From assembly GCA_000310025.1 (NCBI GenBank), contig FN648707.1, forward strand, positions 958,623-1,022,622: DNA of 64,000 nucleotides. Direction: 5' to 3'. Position 1 is the stretch's first letter, and every line of letters starts with the position of its first letter. The notes beneath the pieces were generated by a model. The model saw nothing but the letters and a program-made list of their open reading frames with translations, was not told the DNA's origin and ran no database searches. Position numbers and translations under genes: made by a program. Below are positions 35,640 through 46,419 of the stretch, one piece after another. The DNA is from Ectocarpus siliculosus. Lineage: Eukaryota; Sar; Phaeophyceae; Ectocarpales; Ectocarpaceae.

Positions 35640-37068
35640 GAATTCATCACAAGCTTTCTTTCTTCGGTTTTGAGCTTGAGTGTCTTCACACGCGAAGTTG
35701 ATGTTGCCAACAGCTGTCGACGTCTGTTTTATCAGCGACGACGCCACGTCACCAATCGGACAGAGCCTTACCAGCGTACCGGCTTGGGTGCTCCCCCCCC
35801 TCGCTCTCAGGTTGCGTGAATCCTACTTATCTTTGGCCCGGCCTATTCGTCATGTTTCGCGTTGCCGAGGTCAGCGCCGACCAGATTTAATTCGTTTTGA
35901 AGCGTTCGGCAGTTTACCACCGGACGGGTCTATGAAGCCTCATCCGGCCAGAAATATACATGTTTCGGTACCAACGTGGAGCAAGGCACCCCATTTGGCC
36001 ACAAGAGAAGGTTTCAAAAGCTGGTGCAATCCGATTCGGCAGTGTACTATTGGTAGCACGAGCGAGAGGCGTGAGACTTTCACGCGACTTGCAACTCAGA
36101 CTCTTACACGGTTGAAAACTCCTGCTGAGCGTCAAATTCACCGCATGCCCCGCCTTTGGTTCTTCAGCATTAGCCGATAACGACCAGCAACGACTGAGAG
36201 ATACCAAAAGCGAAGGACGGGAACGTGACTGAGGCATCGAACAAGCACACCCTCCGAACCCCACTGCTTTCAAAGGTGGCGCAACGGTTTTGAGGGGTGT
36301 TGTTATTGTTGTAGTTTGGGTGGAAAGGTGAACAAAAAATCTGTCTCTCTTTCTATCTTCTTCACAACCATAGCGAGGAGGCTCGGCCCCTTCCTTGCCG
36401 TTCTCCCTCGCACGAGCAGCACCGCCAATAGTAACTTGCCGAGAACTCCTCGATGGCGCACCCCCCCCCCCCCAACCTATCAGGACCTCCGCGTATGGCC
36501 TGTTACCGCGCGCTGAGCTTTGTTTCGGTGGACTCCATGAAGTTGAAGGGAAAGAGAGAACGCAACGACACTTTCCCTATTCTCTGAAAACCGCCACAGG
36601 TGACCGCTCTCGAGATCTTCGACACGTACTTCGGGCTCGGGGTGGACAACATGCTGCACACCGTGCTGGACATCTTGGAGGACCGGCTCTATTTCCGATC
36701 GTGAAGACGGTGGTGGTGGCGATGACACGACTCGTGCCCTGACGACGACACGACGACCTGCCCCCTCTCTTGCCGCTGATGGTCCTCTTGCCTCAGCCCT
36801 GTGCGAGGGAGCGTGAGCGAGGTTGTTCCCGGGTCGGTCTCTTGCTCGCGTGTTGTAGAGAAGGTGCGCACTGACTGCAAGAAGGGACATTTGGAAGGTT
36901 GGATGGGCAATACAGAGCGTGGAAACTTGTATAGAAGAGACGGCGCCTGCCTGGTCGTCGCGTACTTCGACTTCTAGTCTATAGCTCCCCCTGGGCTTGT
37001 TTTTCCTGTTACAGTAGTTCTCCTGTGCCTGTTGCGTGGAGAAAGAATCGCTCGCTTGATAATGTATA
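35640..37068 (+). repeat. Left part of duplicated exostosin 3' segment
   Basis: Diverged direct copy of about 56880-58860: TCGGTTTTGAGCTTGA, CAACGACTGAGAGATACCAA, CGAACAAGCACACC, the last coding exon and its 3' flank down to TGTGCCTGTTG..TGGAGAAAGA all match in order. The copy lacks the penultimate exon (57964-58092) together with its splice sites. It is cut at 37068 by a Copia LTR and resumes at about 41435. Confidence 0.85.
36600..36704 (+). pseudogene. Duplicated terminal exon of the exostosin gene
   Basis: Preceded by a CCGCCACAG acceptor, this exon reads VTALEIFDTYFGLGVDNMLH and then TVLDILEDRLYFRS, stop. It differs from the functional copy at 58413-58517 by about four substitutions (Ala to Val, Val to Ile, Pro to Leu, Met to Val). 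The exons that should precede it are missing, so it cannot encode a working enzyme by itself. Confidence 0.85.
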
Positions 37069-37288
37069 TGTTGGGGGTATTTGCAGTGTAAGACCGACTC
37101 TATTCTGCTGTATGTGTTTGATACAGTACTGTAAAGGCGTGTTCCAAGGCTGTAACCGTCAGGTGAAGACCGCTTGGGCGTCTGTGTGTGGAACATAAAT
37201 CACTCTGTGTTTCTCTACCCAAGCCTCTTGTCACACAAGCCAACCACAGCGTACTACAGCGGTCAGTCCACGCTGGTACTCCTGTTAG
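37069..37288 (+). repeat. 5' LTR of the Copia element
   Basis: Starts TGTTGGGGGTATTTGCAG and shares TAAGACCGACTCTATTCTGC, TGTGTGGAACATAAATCA, GTGTTTCTCTACCCA and ACAGCGTACTACAGCGGT with 41216-41434. The 3' boundary is approximate. Confidence 0.9.
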
Positions 37289-37429
37289 GCTTTGAGCCTC
37301 GCGCGGTAGGGGATACACGTCGAGTCAAATGGCGTCCGCCGCGCAACCATCGAATCATCTGCAGAGAGGATATGTGCCGTTCAACGGGGATCCGGCAGCG
37401 GTCCCTATTGAGTGAAGCTGGACTGAGCC

Positions 37430-38509
37430 GGATCATGTCGGGAGTGGAGACTGCTCCTGGATCTCTGCCAGACGGAGCGACCGACGTAGAAGCTGCGGGA
37501 TACCGGAAAGGTGTCCTCAAGTTCAAGGAGAAAAAGGCAAGCTGTACACGCTGCTGCTACTGGCTACGTCAGATGGCCCGGATGGATACACCAGTCCAGC
37601 TTCGCAAGTAATGCAGTAGCATGGGACAGTCGGGGACGAGGAGTATGGTTGCGGACGAGGTGCGTTCGTTGCTCTCGAGCTGAAGTACCGGGCTGAGGGT
37701 GCCTTTCGTATGCAACAACTTCATGATGAGTTTGCTACCGTGGCGGTCATCCCAGCTGAGAGCTATGATCCGGCTCGTGCGGTCCAACAGTTGCGCCGCA
37801 TCTGTCTCGAGCTTGGCAAGCTTGGCGATACTGTCGTGGAATCACGGAAGACAAATGCACTGCTCTGAGCTCCCTGATAAAACAGTATGGTTCATTCAAG
37901 ACAGCACTGCTGTGCGAAATGCGTACTCTTGGTAATGGTGGTCTGGTATTCGAAAATATCGCGCGTCGTGCCACTTCGTATCACGCCATGCAAATCCGCG
38001 GGAAAGTGTCTGATCATGATGACAGTTCAGGCAGCCACGGCCGTGCGTTGAGCACGGTTACGCACGGAGGCGCACGTGGTTTCCGCAAGCAAGGCGGGCG
38101 TGGTGGGCGTGGTGGTCGCCGAGGCAATGGCGGCAGAACTGCGAACGGTTCGACCAGCGGCGGGTCGAACGGGAACAACAACAATGGCGGTGGAACCTCC
38201 AGAGGAGTCAGCGCGGGAAATGCGCACGGTGCCCGCGGGAATGATCGCGGCAGCCAGGCCTCTGGAGGTCGTGGAAAGGGTCAGGATATCGGCCGCAACC
38301 GCAAGGGACGCTGTTGGTACTGCTACAACTCAACCGAGCACGGGTGGAACGACTGCCCCCTCCCCCGAAGGCATGAGGCGGAGGACGCCAACGAACAGGC
38401 GCACAACGCGCAGGACTCCACCACGCAGGCGTGGTTCACGCGGGTGGAGGCGGCGGACGATGAGCTTGAAGACTTGCCATCATTTTCGGTGACGACACGC
38501 AGGTGCTGA
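37430..38509 (+). pseudogene. Copia gag remains with zinc knuckle
   Basis: Gag-like pieces lie in more than one frame. MSGVETAPGSLPDGATDVEA at about 37435 is followed by a frame change. QQLHDEFATVAVIPAESYDP with LRRICLELGKLGD at 37711-37850 is typical of the helical Copia Gag core. Then a Gly/Arg/Asn-rich stretch precedes CWYCYNSTEHGWNDC at about 38311-38355, a CCHC knuckle with one extra residue (C-x2-C-x5-H-x4-C). The frameshifts show it is not translated as one protein. Confidence 0.75.
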
Positions 38510-38774
38510 AGGCGTCTGCTGCGGCGCTGCAAGAGGAGCGCGCTGCTGGCGTCAAGCAAGAGGAAGGTGCGCCTGTGACGGCGCTACCGGACGGTCTCGT
38601 CACTTATGACCCGCAGGCACTGCAGGTGCCTGCTGTGGAGACGGCAGCGGAGCGCGCTACAGGAGACGAGCCTGCGCAGATGACGGCGCCGCCGGATGGA
38701 TTAGTCGTCTATGACCGGCAGGTGCTCACGACGTCTGCAGCAGCGACGGATCTTGATCTCGCTGCCCCCGTTCC

Positions 38775-40961
38775 TTGTCAGGTGGAGGAGTCTACCGAGT
38801 CGGTAAGGTACACCAGCGTGTATCAGGTGGAAAGGAGAAGTCGGAGGCTGTAGGTAATACGACGCTCTACATAGATTCAGCAGCGTCGAGCCACATGGTG
38901 GACGCCCAATCTCGCATGTCCAAACAAGTAGTAAATCCGGTGGACTGTGCTGTTCTTGTTACCGGGTCGTGCGGAACGTCTAGCGCTACCAAGAACGGCA
39001 TCCTTACGTTTGGGATTCGTAATGCGCAAGATAATGTTATAACAGTGGCGCCAGAAGTTCTGCTGGTTCGAGACCTAGGAGCGAATATCCTCTCGGTTGG
39101 GGTGTTGGCCGAAAAGGGGGTGAAGTATGACCTGATGTCTACCCCTCCGGCGCTCCGCCGCGGCGACCAGGCTTTTCCGATATCAACCGCCGTGCCTCGC
39201 ATGTACGTGATGAACGTCATCGTTGACGACCTCAACCTGGACGCTGTAGAAGTGTATCGCACCAAGGTCGACGCTCACCTGTGGCATCGGAGGATGGGCC
39301 ACTGCAATCCGCGTGCACTGCAGCAGCTGGCGGACAAGGAAACCACCGGCGGCAAATTCAACCGAAACATCGAATCAGGTGATTGCAGCATTTGCGCGGT
39401 TGAGGACATCACGAAGGGCAGCCACCCCCCGTCTAACCGACCCCGCTCTGAGACTTGGCTGGAAATCGCAAGCGCCGAGGTGTGGGGGAAGCATCGTGTG
39501 AAGTCGTACGGGGGTTGCCAGAGTGCCGTGATGTTTACTGACGACGCTTCACGCATGAGGTTCGGCTTCCCAATTAAGACGAAAGATGAAACGGCGGAGA
39601 CTCTCCAAACGCTTGTCCGGGACGTAGCCGACCCGCTTGGGCAGAGCATCAATACCATGCACTGCGATGGGGGAGCACAGTTTAAGGGCAGGTTTCTGGC
39701 GCTGTGCAAGTCGATTGGAATTACGGTCAACACCAGCGCCCCCTACATTCCAGAAGGGAATGCAATCGCCGAACATGGGTTCGGCACCATTATCGGCACT
39801 ACGCGAAAGTTACTCCTGGCGACGCCGCACCTTCCTGGCGAGCTGTGGGCTGAGACCTTCCGGACCGCTTTTTACCTCAAGAATCGCACGCCGACCGAAG
39901 TCCTGGGCGGCAAGGCCCCTGTTGCACATTCACGAATGGGGTTCGTTGGCATTCAAGCACGAGGAGGCGCGCTCATGGACAAGCAAACTGGCGGCCAGAG
40001 CCAAGAAGATATATCTGGCAGGCTATAACTCGGAGGGTAGGTCGTACAGGCTGTAGGCCCCGGCGGATCCATGCAAGATCACCAACTCTGACGAGTTATC
40101 GTTCCGTGAGAAGGAAATGCGTGACGTGGTCACACCCAAGGTAGGGAACGACCTGTTCCCTGCGCCCAGCTCGACCATTTATCAACCTGGCGCGGTAGAA
40201 TCCAACGAAGAAGAAAATGGAGAAAGTGACAGTGAAGAAGAAGACGCAACTCCTGCAGGGCCACCGCCGTCTGCTCCGGGACCACGCCGGAGCGACAGGA
40301 CCTCCGTGCCGCCGCAGAGGATGAACCTGTTTACGACGGAGGAGGCGTACGAGAGGATCGAACGTGCCCTGGTGACGGGAAACGACTTCGGCAACATCGG
40401 GATTAGACGTCGCGGTGAGGTGGGGTACATGCCTGCCGACCCCGCCAACTACGATGAAGCGGTGAGTGGACCGGATGCCGAACGCTGGAAAGCAAGCATG
40501 GGCGATGAACAACAATCACTTTACGACTATGGCGTGTTTGGTTGGGTTGATCCGCCCGAAGACGCTCAACTGCTTCCGACTAAGTTTCATCACCGGTGGA
40601 AGTAAAACCAGGACAACATCCCGGTCCGCCCGAAGAGTCCTGTTGTGGTACAGGAGTTTCACGAAGCCGACACGGGAGTGGACAAGGCTGCGCCGGTGGC
40701 GACTAAGGAATCTGTTCATCTGGTAGTTTCCCACGCCGCCTACTACGGCCTTGCTCGCAAACAAGCTGACATCAAGACTGCGTTCCTTAACTCGAGAATG
40801 TCCACGGATACGAAGCCCATATACGTGATTCCCCCGAAGGGTTTTGTGTGCACGAACGAAAGAAGATCGGAACCGACTTTCAGAAGGCAGACATGCTGAC
40901 AAAGAGCTTGGGCACGGTGAAGTTTCTCAGGAACCGACTCTCGCTTCTAGGAGAGTAGTCA
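38775..40961 (+). pseudogene. Copia pol remains: protease, integrase, truncated RT
   Basis: Protease: LYIDSAASSHMVD (usual DSG is DSA). GAG-pre-integrase: LWHRRMGHCNPRALQQL, with zinc-finger cysteines in CSICAVED. Integrase core: VMFTDDASR, HCDGGAQF and NAIAEHGFG are present, but the usual HSDLxGP aspartate appears as ASAEVWG. A frameshift near 39925 separates the integrase tail. RT starts with EAVSGPDAERWKASMGDE, has a stop at about 40605, then KESVHLVVSHAAYYGLARKQ with ADIKTAFLNSRM, and breaks at about 40860 just after PPKGFVCTNE. It is joined out of frame to an RNase H tail (FQKADMLTKSLGTVKFLRNR). The catalytic YxDD region of RT is deleted. Confidence 0.85.
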
Positions 40962-41215
40962 TCTCCCCTCTTTGAAATCAGACTTTAGTCTTGAGGGTTG
41001 GACGATGAATCGAAACGGGAGATCCGTGTAGGAGGAAATGTTTTCGCTACTTGTACGAATGGCAGATATATTACTTTATTTTGTTTTGAGTTGAGAGAGC
41101 AAGTACTCGTGAATGTTGTCTTATTCGAGAGGACATTGGCACTGTTTTGAGAGGACACTGACTGGCAGGAGATTCATGTCTCATGTATCAGAATGACGTT
41201 GCTCTTGAGAGGACA

Positions 41216-41434
41216 TGTCGGGGTATTTGCAGTGCAAGACCGACTCTATTCTGCTGTATGTGTTTCATTCAGTATTGTGAAGGCGTGTTCCAAGTCTGTA
41301 ACCGGTCACGTGAAGACAGTTTGGGCGTCTATGTGTGGAACATAAATCAATCTGTGTTTCTCTACCCACGCCTCTTGTCACACAAGCCAACCACAGCGTA
41401 CTACAGCGGTTGGCCACGCTGGTACGCCTTTTAG
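41216..41434 (+). repeat. 3' LTR of the Copia element
   Basis: Starts TGTCGGGGTATTTGCAG and aligns with the 5' LTR over its whole length with scattered substitutions, so the insertion is not recent. The sequence before it holds TTGAGAGGACA repeats in place of a clean polypurine tract. Confidence 0.9.
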
Positions 41435-41645
41435 TGTACAAGGTTTTGCAGAAGGGGTGGAAGGATGTGAATGGGTGCTCCCACCACGGCTGCGGTGTTT
41501 GGTAGGGCTTACAGAGTTAGCAATTGTGCCCCCAATAGCGGTTATTGGAGCTGTTTTCGGCGTGCAACAGATGTTTTCGATTAAAGTGTCGCAGGGCACA
41601 GGTTGTTCCTCGCCGTGCGCGCCGAGGCGCCCAGCAGATACAGTA
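41435..41645 (+). repeat. Right part of duplicated exostosin 3' segment
   Basis: Direct diverged copy of about 58880-59240: GCTTCCACCACGG-like, GCGGTGTTTGGTAGGGCT, ATTGGAGCTGTTTTC and GAGGCGCC blocks match in order. It continues the copy broken at 37068, which shows that the Copia element inserted after the duplication existed. Confidence 0.8.
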
Positions 41646-41911
41646 GGCAGATGTTAACTTATGACAGATATCCCAGCTGCAGCACGAGGTTGGTGTCATA
41701 GCGTTTCCATGAATAACCCCCGCGTGCCGTAGAGGCAAAGAGTACCACATTGTTGACTGGGGTTTCTCATAAAGTATGCAGGAGTAAGTAGACACAAAAA
41801 CAAACATGTAGTCTGTAGTCTATGTTCGGTTCGACGGTTCGAACGGTATCTTCGAGCAGCTTGACTCATGTGTGGATGGATTGCGTGCGTGCTGCGTGCT
41901 GTGTGTTGTGT

Positions 41912-41955
41912 GCTGTTGCGTGCTGTGTGTGCGAGCACACACAGCACGCAACAGC
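41912..41955. repeat. Perfect hairpin of GCTGTTGCGTGCTGTGTGTGC
   Basis: Two 21-base arms are exact reverse complements around a two-base loop (GA at 41933-41934). The surroundings (41881-41935) are GTGCTG-rich, so it may have grown from a simple repeat. It is not followed by a T-run and does not look like a terminator. Confidence 0.85.
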
Positions 41956-42734
41956 GCATGTGTGCTCTCCGGGATCGCTCTCTCTGTCTTTGCCTTGTGG
42001 GCAACCAAGGGCAACCGATAATTACACGATCATCCGACCGTACAACAGCAGTATATAAACCACTCATTGGCTTCTAACCCTCTAGCCCTTACCCGTACTA
42101 TCCCGTACTAACCGGTGGGAGGTGTGCACCAACAGATATGTAGACTACATACGTCTTGACAACATTGTCGTGAGTATGTCATGACAACGCTCATCATGGG
42201 CATGTCATGAATACATACGAGTGCTCATTCATGAATGAATCCTCATGTCACTTGATGGTCTGCCGGTGTGCAACCCACACATGGGAATTACTGCTGTAAT
42301 TCCCGTATCATATTCGCCACGACACGGGAACGTAAAACCGCCAAATACATTCCGGTCGCCCCGGTAGTCTCCATACTACAGTACTGGGCCCTGTTTAGTG
42401 CCTGCTGAATAGTGCCAGGTGCCCGGTTTAGTGCCGGTAAAATCTCTGGACACAGGCACTGCCCTCAATAGTGCCAAACCGGCACTAATGAGGGCATGCC
42501 CGGTTTAGTGCCGGTTCGGCGCCGCTGTCACCCCCAATAGTCCCGGTTACCCCCATGCGAACACACACACACACACTATCGATCGTGTACTGGGGAGTCA
42601 CGATCGAGCAGACTGCGGCACAGGCAAACTTTGTGTTGCAGGTGCATTGTTACCATGCAAGGACCGCTTGAGCCGAGCCCACTCCCTCGTCTGCACCAAG
42701 ACCGGCGCCTCAACCTTCCTCCATAAATAACAGG

Positions 42735-43217
42735 ATGGTTCGAGTAGTCCTCAAGACACTGCGCGAGTGCCATATGATCATCGCCGTTGAGGATTCCTCC
42801 CCTTTTACCACGGGCACTGGTAGGGGAAAGGGGCCATGCAAGATGGATTTGGTAGTACCCCCAGGATTACACGCAGGAGAGAAGGAAGAGGAACTCTGCA
42901 CCAAGTCCATTCTTATAGACGTAACAATTGTCAACCCATCCGCAGGTCGAAGCATCGACACGTCGATTCGAAAGCCAGGATCCGCCCTCGAAGATCGAGC
43001 TGCAAGTAAGGCAAATCACTACAATTGTATGCGGGAACTTTCAACCCGTCTAGATCTATACGTTCCTTACTGCTGCTTTTTCGACGAATGGTGGTCTTGG
43101 CAAAGACACCAATCGACTCATCGTTGCTATCGCCCACCACTTGGCGCACGAAGCTTTTTGCCGGGGGAATTTCGACGACGAAAGAGCCTTAGTTCGCCTG
43201 AAAGCTTTTCATACTAA
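42735..43217 (+). pseudogene. Fragment resembling the C-terminal region of a retroelement RT protein
   Basis: A 160-codon frame with ATG at 42735 carries MDLVVPPG, then ILIDVTIVNPSAG, GSALEDRAASKANHYNCMRE and LYVPYCCFFDEW. The pattern (K)xDLxV...DVTVVNP...G.A...A...K...Y......F.PL resembles the region following the RT domain of some non-LTR-type elements in eukaryotes. No RT catalytic motif is present. It could be captured cargo or a nested relic. Confidence 0.4.
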
Positions 43218-43263
43218 CAGGATTCGGAGACGGTTTACCTTCGAGCTAGCTCGTTTTCTGTAG

Positions 43264-43620
43264 ATGCGAACTTGCGATGTGTTCAAACGTCATGGGCTAC
43301 TGATCGACCAACTTCCACCAGGGCCAATCGGTTGGGATCTCTGCGACAACGTTAGTAATGAGGGTGATTCTTTTAGGAGTGACGGACACGAAGAAAAGGG
43401 AAAGGGAAGAAAGGAGGACAAAGACGACGATGGAGGAGGAAACATGGGGGAGTGGAAGAGAGCAAAGGGTTTGAGCCAGATGACCTTCCCCGAAACAAAA
43501 AAACGTAGGGCTTGCCTAGAGATTCTTGCCAAAATGAGGATCAGAATGATGGTAGCGAAAACAAGGACAATGGTGAAAGTACTCCTAAACGAACTGGAGT
43601 ACAAGGAAATAGTTGGGTAG
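43264..43620 (+). other. Charged open frame inside the TIR element, function unknown
   Basis: An ATG-started frame of 118 codons is rich in Lys, Glu and Asp (EEKGKGRKEDKDDDGGG) and ends in KVLLNELEYKEIVG. No family was recognised and it has no splice support. It is listed because it starts with ATG and fills the middle of the TIR element, where a transposase remnant might be expected. Confidence 0.25.
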
Positions 43621-44534
43621 ACGCGTCCAGTTGTCTTCTGTTGCTGTTGTTTCTGTCTTTGATCCGAAGGGTAGTTTTGCCTCCCCCATGCTGCCCCCTC
43701 ACGGGGTCCCAGTTCATGGCAGATAAAAGTGTTTTGTGTTTTCAACTGCACTAAGACTGACGTCTTTTCATTGGACAGCCGGTTTGCGCGGGCGATGCTA
43801 ATAATAGAAGCACACACACCAGGCAGAGAAGACAGACTCCACACAGAGAAATAGGGTACACGTGCTACTGCAGACCCGAACAGCTCTTCGCAGGGGCGTA
43901 CCATGCCATGTGCGGAAGGTGAACTGTGCGCTCAACCAGACTCAACGCCGCAAGACCCTCATGGCCACCACTGCCAAGGAGGATGTGGCGGGCGACTGCA
44001 CGGCATTTGCGGCAGCATGTTTTGTGCAGTGATATTTTGTACGAACGAGAGCTTTACAAGCAGTTTGTGCCGTCACAGCTTACTCGAGTACATGACGTGT
44101 CTTCTTTCGCCGTCGACTATGTAGTCCTGGTTAGGCTGTAGCCCGAAACTACTGTACATCTTATTTTACAACGAACACTTGTTGGCTCCACAGGTTGCAA
44201 CCACACATACATGTCGCAGGAAAGAAAGTCTGCCCACGCCCACGCTGGAACTTCCTTCAACAGCAGTGTCGATCCATTTCGTACTCTGTTGACCCTGCAA
44301 ATGTGGGCGCTACACCATATAAGTCGAACACAACCTCATTAGTGCCGGTCGGCACTAATGAGGGATTTGCCAGCCCTCAATAGTGCCGTTTGGGCACTAT
44401 TCGCAATAGTGCCGGGTGCCCGGTTTAGTGCCGGTGAACGCCCTGTGCACGTACCGGCACTAAACAGGGCCCAGTACTGTACATGTTCCCAGTAGCTGGT
44501 AACCTCGAAAACCTTCTGTAATACAGCACATTTA

Positions 44535-44575
44535 GTGGCCAGGGTCAGGGATCGAATCCCGGCGTAAGAAGGGCC
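44535..44575 (+). repeat. tRNA-derived SINE 3' box
   Basis: GGGTCAGGGATCGAATCCC followed by GGCGTAAGAAGGG repeats the B-box part of the tRNA-like element on the minus strand at 14190-14262. An intact A-box was not seen upstream. It lies just outside the right end of the 2.1-kb TIR element. Confidence 0.5.
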
Positions 44576-45142
44576 AGTTTATTCGCGGTCCAAATTTTAT
44601 TTCCGATTTCTGTGGGTCACAACTCTACGAACCCAACCCACTATACGTCTTTCACCACAAATCCTACAACCTTGGAGAACGTTCCCCACGTTCTCCTCGG
44701 AGAGATTGTCTCTCGGAGCGATGTCGATGTCGTCAACGCTCCGAGCCACGAGGAAGCGTGCAACGTTACGAGGGACCTAAAGCCGTCTTCCACGAGGCTT
44801 CCTCGGATCGTTGACCGTGACTGTTGTCCGAGAGGGATGCGAGGGCGTGCCCTCGCACACCTCTCACTTTCACTTCTGTCCCCATCTCATCTCGAGATTC
44901 TGTCTCTTTACCGAGCATCACAGTCTGTCCGGTGATCGTTAACACCGCGCCATATCTGTGACCGTTGCCCGAGTGGAACGCTTGTGAATACAACGTTGGA
45001 GATTCGCACCTCCCTGCGGTGTCTTTGAGTTCGAACCCTTATTTCCCGACTTTGATTACAATCTAGACTAGAATCTAGTCTAGTTCTTCGGACAGATTTT
45101 GGAACGTTGTGATGCTCATCTGGTTTGTTATTTTATGCTCAT

Positions 45143-46300
45143 GAGGGTTTCCCGCTCAGTCACCCAGCCGTGGCCCAACCCTGACCTTTTGCCTAACGCG
45201 CGGTGGACTCTACGGTAGATCGCCCTACCCTTTCGCTCCACAGGAGCAGCTGCGCCCTTGTTGCTACTTGCTGTGTACTCCACTACGACGTCCGATGAAA
45301 CTTCCTCGCAATTTCTTCCTTTACTTGCCACCTGCGATTCAATGACGCGCCACAAACCCCGGATTTAATTCCGTTCATAAAGGAATAAAAAAATACACAC
45401 ACAGAAAGACTATTAATATTTACCCGTTCGAGATATACCCACAGCAGTCGAACGGTTCATCTTACACCAAGACACAGCGCATGTATTACTGCTGTATTAC
45501 TTTGAATGTTGCAGGGTTTCCCGCTCAATCACCTTACCGAGCCCCACCCCTGACCTTGTACCTAACACATGGTCGACTCTACGTCCGATCGCCCTTTCGC
45601 CTCACAGGAGTAGCCGCTGTGACTCTTGTTGCTACATAACTGGTGATTAGAAGTGATGAAAAAAAAAAAAAATGGCGGACAATGGTTGGGTTTCAGATCG
45701 CAGCACCAGCGCAGCAGCGCAGCAGCAACAACAATCGCGTAAATGATGATCAATCCTCGAGGATGGGAAGTTCCTCAGCAGAGCCCATCCAGTACGAGGA
45801 CAAGGAGCCAGTCGCCCTCAGCTGTATTGGACGGACCAAGTTGTTGCCACCCGGAGGAACATGCTGCCGCTGATTTCTGGTGGGCGAGATCGAGAAGAAG
45901 GGGAAGAGCGCTCGTGGAAATAGCAGGACAAGCAGGAGCAGCAGCGGAGGACAGGCCTGAGGAAGAAGGGCAAAACTCCACCACAGCTGCGAGTGAGAGA
46001 GACCCAACCACAGGGAAATGTTCCCTGGTTGGCGGTAAACGGCATTCACGTTTTTTTGGCAGCAGTGAACGGCGGGAAACAATCAAGGAAGAGATTCAGT
46101 ACAGGAGATGTTCGCCAGATGTTAGGCGAAGCCGTGTGATTTTGTTCTCGTAATGTATACATGCCTACAGCAGTAAATACCGTCGCCGAGCCTTGGTGCC
46201 AATGCTGGGTGGACTCTAAGACAACGGGTCGCGCTTTCGTCTCACAGTAGCAGTCGCAGTGTGGACTTGGATGCTGCTGCTGCTATTGTACTTGTAAGCC
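45143..46300 (+). repeat. Three dispersed copies of a 110-150 bp repeat
   Basis: Copies at about 45143-45290, 45513-45650 and 46190-46300 share GGGTTTCCCGCTCA (first two), GACTCTACG or GACTCTAAG, GATCGCCCT or GTCGCGCTTTCG, and CTCACAG[GT]AGCAG. They have the same orientation and diverge at different rates. No coding capacity. Confidence 0.7.
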
Positions 46301-46419
46301 AATAGTCTACTACAAGCAGCGTCATCGCCCCCCCTGCTCGTCCTCCCCGTTAGCTTAAACTACTTTAAACATTTTTCGGGTCACGGCTTTTGGGTCACGT
46401 TCTTCAACGTTCTTGGGTG

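Larger units (their letters stand above)
37069..41434 (+). mobile_element. Defective Ty1/Copia LTR retrotransposon
   Basis: Two direct LTRs of about 220 bp bound an internal region with Gag, protease, integrase and reverse-transcriptase remains in Copia order (integrase before RT). Several frameshifts and stops interrupt the polyprotein. RT is cut off after its first third, and only the extreme C terminus of the RNase H region is left, so it is non-autonomous. It sits inside the duplicated exostosin 3' segment. The flanks read GTATA on the left and GTACA on the right, a possible diverged 5-bp target duplication. Confidence 0.9.
42377..44481. mobile_element. Tc1/mariner-like TIR element, non-autonomous, 2.1 kb
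   Basis: The two ends (42377-42402 and 44456-44481) are identical inverted repeats of 26 bases, read from outside as TACAGTACTGGGCCCTGTTT and on to AGTGCC. Taking the outermost TA as a duplicated target, the element starts CAGTACTGGG, which fits Tc1/mariner superfamily ends. Inside each end lie many subterminal copies of TTTAGTGCCGG and CGGCACTAA in both orientations (to about 42545 and from about 44335). No DDE transposase was found. The interior holds a retroelement-like fragment at 42735-43120. Perfect ends suggest fairly recent movement. Confidence 0.7.

Noticed and set aside
41912-41955. Transcription terminator hairpin
   Set aside because: Eukaryotic context, no T-run, and the arms extend from a GTGCTG simple repeat, so it was listed only as a repeat.
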